Of a DNA stretch of 64,000 nucleotides, positions 7,284-19,222 are shown one piece after another. Positions within the stretch are counted from its first letter, which is position 1; the number at the start of each line of letters is the position of its first letter. Made by a program: the position numbers and the translations under genes. The notes below the pieces were generated by a model. It was not told the DNA's origin, made no database searches, and saw only the letters and a program-made list of their open reading frames with translations. The DNA is taken from NCBI RefSeq assembly GCF_900094595.1, contig NZ_FMAD01000010.1, positions 124,001-188,000 of the forward strand. Reading direction: 5' to 3'. The stretch comes from Cupriavidus alkaliphilus. GTDB lineage: Bacteria > Pseudomonadota > Gammaproteobacteria > Burkholderiales > Burkholderiaceae.

Positions 7284-8384
7284 GTGCTAAAAATACGTAC
7301 TGACAATGGGGAGTCGGCAGCCTTCCATGATATGTGGTGTACGACGGACCGAAACAGGGTTCATGCGATCGCGCGTTCGAACGATTTTGAGTCTGATATT
7401 TCTGTCACGAGTCAGTACGTCAGTCACCACTCGAAAGACTACCTGATTTTCTTTTTAGCGAGCACGGATCCCAGAGAAGGGCAAATTTTCAATTTACGAG
7501 ATACGGCTCTTGATGAACGGGTCGGTCTTATAACGCCAATCAATGCTATAGGTTCGCGCGAACACATCTGGAGTGAGGACGAGTACTTCGAAGCGGTAGC
7601 TGCATCGGTTTTTTGGGACCTGCTTTCAGATACGAACGGCTACTCGATAGATGCCCCGTTGACGTCCGCTAGAGAGTATGTCATTTCCGATTTCTATGAT
7701 CCCTGCCTTTCACTGCTTGTTGTCAATCCTCGAGCATTTCCGGATTTTGACATTGAGAGATACCTGCCTGGCTTATTTTCATATGGATATTCTTTATACA
7801 TCCCAGGGCGCCAGGTCAGTAGCGGCTTTACATTTAAAACCCTACCCACCGGAAAAGATCTTCGAATCCCGCCAGTTCATGACCCATATTTGGGGGAAGG
7901 ATACCTGAAGAATCTTTACACGGCCATGTTGCCTTATGAGCAAAATTCTATTGCCGGATTTTTGCTGCAGTATCAAGTGTTCGAGATGTTGATGCAGATG
8001 ATATTTACCGAGAGATTGACTGGGTTTAAAGACGCGGTCAATAAATTCACCGGGACTGCTTCGGATCTTCGCGAGATTCTAGATCAAGTTCAGAAACTGA
8101 GCGCGGAACGGGATAGAATCAAGGCATCTATCGATGCGGCGGGCGTGAACGCAGGACTCCTAAAGGACTTGGGGATTGCGTGTAAAGAGTTGCTTGCTGA
8201 TTCCGGGAAATTTCTTCGAAGCGAACAGGTGAGCGATCTAGTCTACGATGTCAGAAATCTCATTTTTCACAACTATCGCTCGATTCCAACAGGGAGTCTC
8301 TCAAAGATTGAGATTATCAATGCGGAGTTGGTATCGGCGATGCCACGATTACTAGCTCGACCGAAGCAGATCAAGTCGGTCTAA
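7284..8384 (+). CDS. HEPN-domain-like protein
   Basis: I chose the GTG at 7284, which has GAAGGTG just upstream and follows the previous stop by 10 bp; an ATG at 7227 would overlap that gene. The 366-aa product has a novel N-terminal two thirds. The helical C-terminus includes a YQVFEMLMQ helix and the motif RNLIFH (Arg324 to His329). R-N-x3-H with a preceding acidic-aromatic helix is the catalytic signature of HEPN ribonucleases. HEPN proteins beside DUF262 proteins are a known type of defence or toxin pairing. A coiled segment lies at about residues 260-300. RNase activity and target are not shown by the sequence. Confidence 0.65.
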   Translation: MLKIRTDNGESAAFHDMWCTTDRNRVHAIARSNDFESDISVTSQYVSHHSKDYLIFFLASTDPREGQIFNLRDTALDERVGLITPINAIGSREHIWSEDEYFEAVAASVFWDLLSDTNGYSIDAPLTSAREYVISDFYDPCLSLLVVNPRAFPDFDIERYLPGLFSYGYSLYIPGRQVSSGFTFKTLPTGKDLRIPPVHDPYLGEGYLKNLYTAMLPYEQNSIAGFLLQYQVFEMLMQMIFTERLTGFKDAVNKFTGTASDLREILDQVQKLSAERDRIKASIDAAGVNAGLLKDLGIACKELLADSGKFLRSEQVSDLVYDVRNLIFHNYRSIPTGSLSKIEIINAELVSAMPRLLARPKQIKSV

Positions 8385-8559
8385 TTGCGATTAGCCCAGC
8401 TCATGGACGAACACGACTGGGATCGTATGGGCATGCGCGCATGCCGGACTCCGCACGCTCACGCTCATTTCCCGAGACCCGACGATAGCCGCAACTCGGA
8501 AGGTACAGTGGCACTCCGAACCGAATCCGCAAGGTCCGGGTCGTTGGCATACCTAGCTC

Positions 8560-8690
8560 CGTGCGCAACTCCATCACCCTCGCCCCCTCACGGAGAATCT
8601 CGTTGTCCATCGTCTTCTTGCCAAGTAGACACTGCAAACCCTGATTTGCTTGAGTGCACTGGGCAGCTCCGATGCAGGTCTGCCCCTCGC
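8560..8690 (-). pseudogene. IS3-family transposase OrfA fragment
   Basis: On the minus strand, 8628-8587 encodes LLGKKTMDNEILRE, the leucine-zipper end of OrfA in IS3-group insertion sequences. Sequence before and after does not give a full OrfA, and no OrfB is intact. No clear terminal inverted repeats are visible. The remnant sits between the HEPN gene and the restriction-modification locus and marks old insertion activity in this island. The rest of 8385-8856 shows no other supportable gene. Confidence 0.6.
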
Positions 8691-8830
8691 CCGCGCTGTT
8701 ACAGACGGCGCCTTGTAGGAGCTCCCCCCGCTTGGGGTTCCCCCCGCTTCCGATTTGTAGACGCGCATGCCCGGCTAAGCGTCGATTTCTACGCCGTCTA
8801 GCTTCGCGAGAAGGAATTGGGGTAGTCTTG

Positions 8831-8853
8831 TCACATTTGTGTCCAAAATGTGA
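8831..8853. promoter_or_regulatory. inverted repeat before the restriction gene
   Basis: TCACATTT (8831-8838) and AAATGTGA (8846-8853) are perfect 8-bp arms separated by 7 bp. The second arm ends 3 bp before the ATG of the Eco29kI-like gene, overlapping its ribosome-binding region. A protein bound here would block expression of the nuclease, and a hairpin in the mRNA would hide the start. No C-protein gene is present in the locus, so the regulator would have to be the methyltransferase or a host protein. Confidence 0.5.
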
Positions 8854-8856
8854 GAA

Positions 8857-9519
8857 ATGGAGCCCTTCGATCCCCTCGCCGTAGAAAATGTCGGCGTCAC
8901 TCTCGCTGTCGAGCTGCTGGATCAGCCCCTCTACCCCCTGCCCCCTCCTACGTCCTTCGCTGGGGCTGGTGTCTATGCCCTTTACTATACGGGTAGCCAT
9001 TCCGCGTATGCGGCGTTGCTCGGCCTCGATGGCGCAGGCGGCACAAAGTACCCTGTCTACATTGGGAAGGCGGTGCGTGAGAACGCAAAACAAGGCTTCA
9101 ATCCCAGACCCACGACCAAGGCCAAGATCTGGGAGAGGCTTGGCGAACATGCTGAATCAATCCGCGCCATCGAGGAGGCAGGAATCGATCCGGACTTCCG
9201 GCTAGAGGATTTCCGCTGCCGCTACCTCGTACTGAACGATGCGTACATCACACTCGCGGAGTCAGTGCTCATTGCGACCTTCCGCCCCGCGTGGAACGGC
9301 ATGGGGTTCGGCAGCAAGGTTGTCGGCGGCGAACGCATGACAGGCCGCCCGTCCCTGTGGGATTCGCTTCACCCGGGCCGCGGCGGTCGGCCAACGGGTA
9401 CCGTTGAGCGCGGTCAACTTGCGCGGAAGAAGATTGCCGAGAGCATCGAAAAGCTCGCGGCAGAGCCCGGGGATCCACGCTCGGCTAAGATGCTGGAGAA
9501 GATCAGACGGTTCCTGTGA
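8857..9519 (+). CDS. Eco29kI-like GIY-YIG restriction endonuclease
   Basis: The 220-aa protein has the two strands of the GIY-YIG fold as GVYALYY (residues 38-44) and PVYIGKA (66-72). These are followed by Arg94 and His98 (in WERLGEH), Glu135 (in AESVLIA) and Asn147 (in RPAWN). The Arg-x3-His spacing and the 12-residue Glu-to-Asn spacing match those described for the Eco29kI active site. Eco29kI cuts CCGCGG, so this enzyme probably does too, although specificity is inferred. It converges on the cytosine methyltransferase gene, and the two 3' ends overlap by 17 bp. An inverted repeat covers the start region. Confidence 0.88.
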   Translation: MEPFDPLAVENVGVTLAVELLDQPLYPLPPPTSFAGAGVYALYYTGSHSAYAALLGLDGAGGTKYPVYIGKAVRENAKQGFNPRPTTKAKIWERLGEHAESIRAIEEAGIDPDFRLEDFRCRYLVLNDAYITLAESVLIATFRPAWNGMGFGSKVVGGERMTGRPSLWDSLHPGRGGRPTGTVERGQLARKKIAESIEKLAAEPGDPRSAKMLEKIRRFL

Positions 9520-10669
9520 GACGGTCGCGCACCTTCTGCACGACAACGTGAGCGAGCCTCGTCGGGACAGCGTTCCCGAGTTGGCGCATTGTTTCACTCC
9601 AGGAGCCGTGGAAGATCATCTCGTCAGGGAATGTCTGGAGTCTGGCAGACTCGCGCACAGTGAAATAGCGGACGGAGCCATCTGTCCGACGAAGCATGTT
9701 CTCACCGCCAGGGACACCGTGGACGCCGGCCTTCAGAGTCTTGGCAGGTTCATCGAGCGGGCTGCCCGTGTGTCCCGGATAGCTGCGAGCACCGGGCTGG
9801 AAGCGATGGTCGGAAAACCGTGCTGCCGCGAGCAAGGGGTGCAGCTCGGGATCGGGAAGATCGGCGATTGCGTCCCGCACCGTCAGCCATGGCGACTCGA
9901 CAGGTTGTTCACGTAGCCTCATTGCACGGGCCTTACCCTTCGCGTCATTGGGACGACTGCGCCTGGAGACTTTATGCCTGTCCCAATATTCCTCGGTTCG
10001 CCATTGGGACCACAGCAGCGCATCGTGCGAGTGGGTGTGATCCGGAAAGTGCCACTCCACGCCGGTATCGGCTCGGAATCCGACAATAAGTACCCGCTCA
10101 CGCTTCTGAGGAACTCCGTAGTTCGCCGCATTCAATACCCGCATGACGACGTTGTATTGAAGGCCTCGGTACTTTCCACGAGTCTCGTAGTCTTCCAAAC
10201 GGTCAAGGTGTTCGTGCCAAGTTTCCTTGGACTTTGCCTTAACCTCGGGATGCCGAAGTTGGAGACGAATGTATTCTAGGTAGTTCGCGAAGCTGGCACG
10301 AGTCAATCCCTTGACGTTTTCAAAAACGAAGGCCCGGGGCCGAAGCTCCCTCACTGCGCGAATGGCTTGTGGAAACATGTCTCGGTCATCAAGGTAGGCC
10401 CTATGCCGGCCGCCCATTGAGAAAGGCTGGCACGGTGGTCCACCAGTTACGATGTCGATGGAACCACTGATCTCCGAAAAGTTGACTTGTCGCACGTCTC
10501 CCTGAATCAGAGGCCAACTCACGAAGGGCTCGAGCCCTGCCTTCTGGTTCTCGCGTATGGTGTCGCATGCCCATTGGTCCCAGTCGACCACGAGCTGAGG
10601 TTTAAAGCCTGCCTGGCTGACCGCCATGCCTAGCCCACCAGCCCCTACAAAAAGTTCGACTGCATTCAT
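9503..10669 (-). CDS. DNA (cytosine-5) methyltransferase
   Basis: This 388-aa protein shows the ordered motifs of C5 methyltransferases: ELFVGAGGLG (motif I, residues 5-14), GGPPCQPFS with catalytic Cys80 (motif IV), ENVKG (VI, from 117), QKRERV (VIII, 188-193) and QLGNAVP near the C-terminus (X). It protects the host from the convergent Eco29kI-like nuclease. Its ATG overlaps the stop of vsr by 4 bp, so vsr and the methyltransferase are translationally coupled. The start is at the coupled ATG, followed directly by the motif I strand. The target, probably CCGCGG, is inferred from the partner. Confidence 0.95.
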   Translation of the reverse strand: MNAVELFVGAGGLGMAVSQAGFKPQLVVDWDQWACDTIRENQKAGLEPFVSWPLIQGDVRQVNFSEISGSIDIVTGGPPCQPFSMGGRHRAYLDDRDMFPQAIRAVRELRPRAFVFENVKGLTRASFANYLEYIRLQLRHPEVKAKSKETWHEHLDRLEDYETRGKYRGLQYNVVMRVLNAANYGVPQKRERVLIVGFRADTGVEWHFPDHTHSHDALLWSQWRTEEYWDRHKVSRRSRPNDAKGKARAMRLREQPVESPWLTVRDAIADLPDPELHPLLAAARFSDHRFQPGARSYPGHTGSPLDEPAKTLKAGVHGVPGGENMLRRTDGSVRYFTVRESARLQTFPDEMIFHGSWSETMRQLGNAVPTRLAHVVVQKVRDRLTGTV

Positions 10670-11079
10670 GAATTTAGAAACTCGCTAATCCTAGTTTTGA
10701 GAGCCTCGGTATCGCGCACTTGGCATTCCCAGAGAACCATTACTTGCCAGCCCATTGCTTCCAGTCGCTCTTGCGTCTTGGCGTCGCGCTCTGCGTTCGA
10801 AACAAGCTTCGGTAGCCAGAAGTCCAATCGTGACTTGGGCAGCCGTGCCAAGCGGCAATTGGGGTCGGCGTGTCTGTGCCAGAAGCATCCATGGACAAAG
10901 ATCACCTTTTTCCGAGAAGAAAACACCAAGTCGGGCTTGCCGGGCAAGTCCTTCTTGTGAAGACGGTAGCGATAACCCATGCCATGCACAATCCGACGAA
11001 CGACCATCTCTGGACGTGTGCCAGTCGACCGCACTCGGCTCATTCGCTCACTGCGTTCCCTTGGAGTCAAAGTGTCCAT
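10666..11079 (-). CDS. vsr: very short patch repair endonuclease
   Basis: The 137-aa product carries RSTGTRPEMVVRR, KPDLVFSSRKKVIFVHGCFWH and the Cys/His set of Vsr, which nicks beside T:G mismatches created by deamination of 5-methylcytosine. It contains the metal-binding Asp of KPDLVF and the zinc-binding C-x-W-H and C residues. The ATG at 11079 has GAAGG upstream; a longer frame to 11157 adds residues with no family match. It is the first gene of the vsr-methyltransferase pair, a common arrangement because the methyltransferase generates the lesions Vsr repairs. Confidence 0.93.
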   Translation of the reverse strand: MDTLTPRERSERMSRVRSTGTRPEMVVRRIVHGMGYRYRLHKKDLPGKPDLVFSSRKKVIFVHGCFWHRHADPNCRLARLPKSRLDFWLPKLVSNAERDAKTQERLEAMGWQVMVLWECQVRDTEALKTRISEFLNS

Positions 11080-11197
11080 GCACCTTCGCTTAAATCTCGT
11101 ACGATGGCCACACCGACAATGCCAAACGCGCCCTGAGGGCACGCTCATCCAAAACATGAACCTTACCGCAAGGCGACAGCGGAGTCAGCTGTGCAAC

Positions 11198-11234
11198 AAA
11201 AAAAGGCAGCGCCTTGGTGGTCTGCCCTTTTTTG
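11198..11234 (-). terminator. terminator downstream of gyrB
   Basis: GGCAG (11205-11209) pairs with CTGCC (11222-11226), with further partial pairing of CGCC and GGTGG inside. The stem is flanked by seven A residues on the left and six T residues on the right, so it can work on both strands. It lies about 70 bp past the gyrB stop and separates the core region from the restriction-modification island. Confidence 0.6.
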
Positions 11235-11301
11235 GTCCCCACGGCGGCGGCCGCCACAGGGATGTAGCGACCTCCGGCGCACATAGATTTAAGCTACGCC
11301 A

Positions 11302-13827
<2,526 letters not shown>

Positions 13828-13931
13828 GTCTTTCCTACTTGCGGCGAATGCGGGATCGGGGCCGGGCGGGCATGGCTGGCATGCCGGCGGCGGGGCGCGA
13901 TGGGTCCGCATGGCGGGTTACTAAAAACGGC

Positions 13932-13964
13932 AAAAGGGGCGGATCGTCGTAACGATCCTGCCCC
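13932..13964 (-). terminator. terminator between dnaN and gyrB
   Basis: GGGGC-GGATCGT (13936-13947) pairs with ACGATCC-T-GCCCC (13952-13964), with a 4-nt loop and one bulged base. On the minus strand it is followed by TTTT. It would end dnaN transcripts, implying that gyrB has its own promoter in the remaining roughly 100 bp. Confidence 0.7.
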
Positions 13965-14080
13965 CGCGGCGGGATGGTCATCCCCTGGACGTTCCGGCCG
14001 GGGCCGGGTGTCGTAGCGTGCCGTTTGCTGCTCCGGTTGCTGTCTGCGCTGGTTGTGGCACAGGTCCTGTCACCGGATCA

Positions 14081-15196
14081 TCAGATGCGCATCGGCATGA
14101 CGACGTACTTGAAGTTGTCGTCGTCCGGCACGGTGATCAGCGCGCTCGAATTCGAGTCGCCGAGGCTGACCTGCACTTGCTCGGTCTTGAGGTTGGCAAG
14201 GACGTCGAGCAGGTAGGTCACGTTGAAGCCGATATCGAGCGCGTCGCCCGAGTAATCGAGTTCCAGCTCTTCCTGCGCCTCTTCCTGGTCGGCGTTGGTG
14301 GAGCTGATCTTGAGCATGTGCGTGTCGAGGATGCAGCGCACGCCCTTGAATTTGTCCGTCGTCAGGATCGCGGTGCGCTGCAGCGCCTGCTGCAGCTGCA
14401 CGCGGTCGATCGCGAAGGCGTTCTTGTAGCCCTTGGGGATCACGCGCTGGAAGTCGGGGAACTTGCCTTCGACCAGCTTGGAGATCAGTTCGATATTGGC
14501 GAAGGTGAACTTGACCTGGTTGGCGGCCAGCTGCACCTGCACCGGATCGTCGTTGTCTTCCAGCAGGCGCTGCAGTTCCAGGATGGTCTTGCGCGGGATG
14601 ATGACTTCCTGGCGCGAGCCCACGCCGCTGGCTTCCTGCTCCAGTTCCACGCCGCAGTAGGCCAGGCGGTGGCCGTCGGTGGCGACTGCCATGACCTTCT
14701 TGCCTTCCACCACCAGCAGCATGCCGTTCAGGTAGTAGCGGATGTCCTGCTGCGCCATGGCGAAGTGGACCATCGCCAGCAGGTGCTTGAAGGTCTTCTG
14801 CGGCAGCGTGACGCTGGCGTTGAATTCGCTGGCTTCGGCAACGGTCGGGAATTCTTCGGCGGCCAGCGTCTGCAGGGCAAAGCGGCTCTTGCCGGATTGC
14901 ACGGTCATGCGCTTGTCGTTGAGCGACAGGGCCACGTCGCCGTCGGGCATGGCACGCAAAATGTCCAGCAGCTTGCGCGCGGCCACGGTGGTGGCGACGC
15001 TGTCGCTGCCGACGCCGCATTCCGCATGCGTGGTGATCTGGATTTCGATGTCGGTCGACAGGAAGGATACGTTCGACCCGGACTTGCGAATCAGCAGGTT
15101 GGCCAGGATCGGGAGGGTGTGGCGGCGCTCCACGATGCCGCTCACGATTTGCAGCGGACGCAGCAGGTTGTCTCGCGAGGTTTTGACCAATTGCAT
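14081..15196 (-). CDS. dnaN: DNA polymerase III sliding clamp (beta subunit)
   Basis: This 371-aa protein begins MQLVKTSRDNLLRPLQ and ends YVVMPMRI, as is typical of DnaN; the C-terminal MPMR(I/L) tail forms part of the peptide-binding cleft. Two such chains form the ring that tethers DNA polymerases to DNA. The ATG at 15196 is preceded by AAGGAT; the upstream extension of 15 residues has no family support. It lies between dnaA and gyrB in the conserved origin cluster, reading away from oriC. Confidence 0.98.
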   Translation of the reverse strand: MQLVKTSRDNLLRPLQIVSGIVERRHTLPILANLLIRKSGSNVSFLSTDIEIQITTHAECGVGSDSVATTVAARKLLDILRAMPDGDVALSLNDKRMTVQSGKSRFALQTLAAEEFPTVAEASEFNASVTLPQKTFKHLLAMVHFAMAQQDIRYYLNGMLLVVEGKKVMAVATDGHRLAYCGVELEQEASGVGSRQEVIIPRKTILELQRLLEDNDDPVQVQLAANQVKFTFANIELISKLVEGKFPDFQRVIPKGYKNAFAIDRVQLQQALQRTAILTTDKFKGVRCILDTHMLKISSTNADQEEAQEELELDYSGDALDIGFNVTYLLDVLANLKTEQVQVSLGDSNSSALITVPDDDNFKYVVMPMRI

Positions 15197-15564
15197 TGAA
15201 TTTATCCTTCGTCGTTTGTAATCGGCGACCGCAGAACGCAAACAACTCCAAATTCACTTAGGAATCAAGGAGTTAATGTGCCATTGTACCAAGGATAAGC
15301 CGCTGCGGTGAAGCGGGGCGGGACCGGCCGGCGGGCCAGCTGTGCCCAAAAAGCCACGCTGGCGCCCACCGTACTTGCCATCCCGTCCCGACTCACCGCA
15401 AAGCCTTATCAGTGGCCACTTTCCGGACACTTGCCCCGGCGTCGCTGACGTTAATTCCCCAGGCGCCACGGGATGTCCGTGGCGCGCACCCTACAGTATG
15501 CCAGCCCGGCGGAGCTGGCCTTCCAAAACACCTTCCCGGACCAGGCCCGGGCACCGGCCGCGCA
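15197..15564. other. dnaA-dnaN intergenic region
   Basis: The 368-bp gap has no gene. On the minus strand TACAAT (15288-15283) is a candidate -10 for dnaN, with only a weak -35 (TTCACC) 18 bp upstream. The sequence CTTATCCTT (minus strand of 15291-15299), close to a DnaA box, lies just upstream of that -10. A 9-bp GC-rich stem (15463-15471 with 15477-15485) near the dnaA 3' end has no T-tract and may be an attenuator or a weak terminator. Confidence 0.45.
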
Positions 15565-17319
<1,755 letters not shown>

Positions 17320-17589
17320 TGTTTGTTGTTGGGTAATCGCACCCGGCGCCGCCTTGCCAGCAGCACCGGGTACGCCACGGGCGGCGTATGCGCCGCGCGA
17401 TCCGGGCCGCCCCGACCGTATTGCGAATCAATACTGCTGGTCGAGGCCTCCGCGGCATGCCATGCAGCCGCCAGCGAACCTTCAGGTCCGCCGCACTGGC
17501 GTGCGTAAAGTCATGCGTTGCCGCGGTGGGGGCCCGGGTTGCGCCTGCGCCACGCAGCCCGTGTTGTGTTTGGACCCGGATTGTACCCC

Positions 17590-17890
17590 CGCCCCTGAGT
17601 TATCCACAAAGGATAAGTCTGTGGACAACTTGTGCAAATGCAGTGGATTGATGTGCACAACCCCAGCTGCGATGCGGCTTTCCGGGGTGGTGAAATGGGC
17701 AAAAATTCAGGCAAAACAGGGACTTCGCCTGTGGATGACCGCGGTAGAGGTGCCCCTCGGGACACTTTCAGTTACCCACCGGCCGTTGTGGACAATGGCG
17801 CACCAGACGCCGCGCGGCGGTGTGGCAATTGTGCCGTCGCACACAGACGGGCGCCTTGACAGCGTCGCGGAAAATCGTTTAAATGGCGGG
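17590..17890. other. oriC: replication origin oriC (DnaA-box cluster)
   Basis: The 818-bp gap between dnaA and rpmH contains no gene but several DnaA boxes. There is a perfect TTATCCACA at 17600-17608, and TGTGGACAA (complement TTGTCCACA) at 17620-17628 and 17787-17795. AAAGGATAA lies at 17608-17616, TGTGCAAAT at 17631-17639, TGTGCACAA at 17652-17660 and TGTGGATGA at 17730-17738. A-rich tracts at about 17697-17720 and 17870-17885 could be the unwinding element. The position beside dnaA and rpmH agrees with known betaproteobacterial origins. Sequence outside 17590-17890 in the gap shows nothing I can name. Confidence 0.9.
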
Positions 17891-18137
17891 TTCTGCGATG
17901 CGGCAGGGGATCACGTATGCGCATCGCCGGGTCTGGCCTGTCCGTGCCGTCCGCGCCCACAGGCTACCAGCCTGCAGCGCGCGCCCTTCGGCCGGCAGCT
18001 AAGACAGAACCAGAATCGTCGGACACGCCGCTGCAGTTCCCTCGCAAGCGGCAGCCCCATGCGAACCATACGCGGCGGCCACGGCACCCCGGCACCGGCC
18101 GGAGTCGGGCGAGCCAAGATCAACCAGAGAGTGCAAC

Positions 18138-18272
18138 ATGAAACGTACCTACCAACCTTCCGTTACCCGCCGCAAGCGTACCCACGGTTTCCGCGTGCGC
18201 ATGAAGACCCGCGGCGGCCGTGCCGTCATCAACGCTCGCCGCGCCAAGGGCCGCAAGCGCCTGGCCATCTGA
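18138..18272 (+). CDS. rpmH: 50S ribosomal protein L34
   Basis: A 44-aa basic protein, MKRTYQPSVTRRKRTHGF... ending GRKRLAI, matches L34 over its full length. It is a component of the large ribosomal subunit. It is the first gene of the rpmH-rnpA-yidD-yidC run leading away from oriC. The stretch 18273-18444 between it and rnpA carries no other gene. Confidence 0.99.
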   Translation: MKRTYQPSVTRRKRTHGFRVRMKTRGGRAVINARRAKGRKRLAI

Positions 18273-18444
18273 GGCCCGGGCGACCGGCCTGACGGCGCGC
18301 CCGGCGCCGGCTGCAGCGTACCGCAGCCATGCCGCGCGGCCGTCAACGCCCACCGCCCCGGCTTCAGGTCGGCCGGCAGCTTGCCGCAGGGCGCCGCTTT
18401 GCGCCAGCAGTCTTACTTGCCAGCGCTTGCCAGTGTCACCCAGC

Positions 18445-18909
18445 GTGTCAGCCCATGCCTTCCCCAAAGCCGCGAGGCTTACAAAGACGGATGAGTTTTC
18501 ATCCGTTTTTGCTTTGCGGCCCCGGCGGCGCAGCACCCACTTCGTGCTCTATGTACGCCCCAACGACCGGCCGGAAGGCCGCCTGGGCGTGGTGGTGGGC
18601 AAGAAGTTCGCGCCGCGCGCCGCCGAGCGCAACCTGGTGAAGCGCATGGCGCGCGAGCTGTTCCGCCAGCGCCGCGAACAACTGGCGGGCCGCGACGTGC
18701 TGCTGCGCCTGCAAGCGAAGTTTCCGCGCGCGGAATTCGCGACGCGCGCGGCGGTCCGAAGGGCATGCGCGGCGGAAATCGCCAGCCTGCTCGAGGTAGC
18801 GGCCAGGCCACTGCCGCCACCCGCGCCGCCTGCCTCGCCCCCGGCACCGCCCACCGCGGCGCCAGCGGCGAGCCCCTCGCAAAGCCAGCCACCAGGCCAG
18901 CCAGCCTGA
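18445..18909 (+). CDS. rnpA: ribonuclease P protein component
   Basis: The protein subunit of RNase P assists the RNA enzyme in processing tRNA 5' ends. Seen here are the N-terminal RLTKTDEFSSVF, the central beta strands (LGVVVGKKF) and the RNR-type motif RNLVKRMARELFRQRR, which contacts RNA. The start is uncertain: the GTG at 18445 gives 154 aa, and no strong ribosome site is visible. After about residue 120 comes a Pro/Ala/Ser-rich tail of roughly 35 residues not found in most RnpA proteins. Confidence 0.93.
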   Translation: MSAHAFPKAARLTKTDEFSSVFALRPRRRSTHFVLYVRPNDRPEGRLGVVVGKKFAPRAAERNLVKRMARELFRQRREQLAGRDVLLRLQAKFPRAEFATRAAVRRACAAEIASLLEVAARPLPPPAPPASPPAPPTAAPAASPSQSQPPGQPA

Positions 18910-18919
18910 CCGCCCCGCC

Positions 18920-19201
18920 ATGAAGCGAATCCTGCTAGTCCTGCTGCGCGTCTACAAGATCGCCCTCAGCCCTTACCTGGGCTCGCAGTGCCGCTTCCTG
19001 CCGACCTGTTCCGACTACGCCCGCGACGCCATCGTCCATCATGGCGCCGCGCGCGGCAGCTGGATGGCCGCCTGCCGGCTGTGCCGCTGCCATCCTTTCG
19101 CCCAAGGCGGGTATGATCCCGTGCCGGGCACGGAAGCTGACACGCCAGTCCATGCCGCCACTGGCCATGCGCCCGTGGCAATCCGTCTGCCCAGACCCTG
19201 A
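18920..19201 (+). CDS. yidD: membrane protein insertion efficiency factor YidD
   Basis: This 93-aa protein contains YKIALSPYLGSQCRFLPTCSDYA and the Cys-rich loop ending CRCHPFAQGGYDPVP, diagnostic of YidD (UPF0161). It helps YidC-dependent insertion of inner-membrane proteins. It starts 10 bp after rnpA and ends 21 bp before yidC. The last 25 residues are variable. Confidence 0.97.
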   Translation: MKRILLVLLRVYKIALSPYLGSQCRFLPTCSDYARDAIVHHGAARGSWMAACRLCRCHPFAQGGYDPVPGTEADTPVHAATGHAPVAIRLPRP

Positions 19202-19222
19202 TTTTTCCGACCACAGCCAGAC

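Noticed and set aside
8385..8801. 138-aa plus-strand frame after the HEPN gene
   Set aside because: No coding character; the region carries an IS3 remnant on the other strand.
14018..15199. 393-aa plus-strand and 395-aa minus-strand frames over dnaN
   Set aside because: Both overlap the complete dnaN frame and show no family resemblance.
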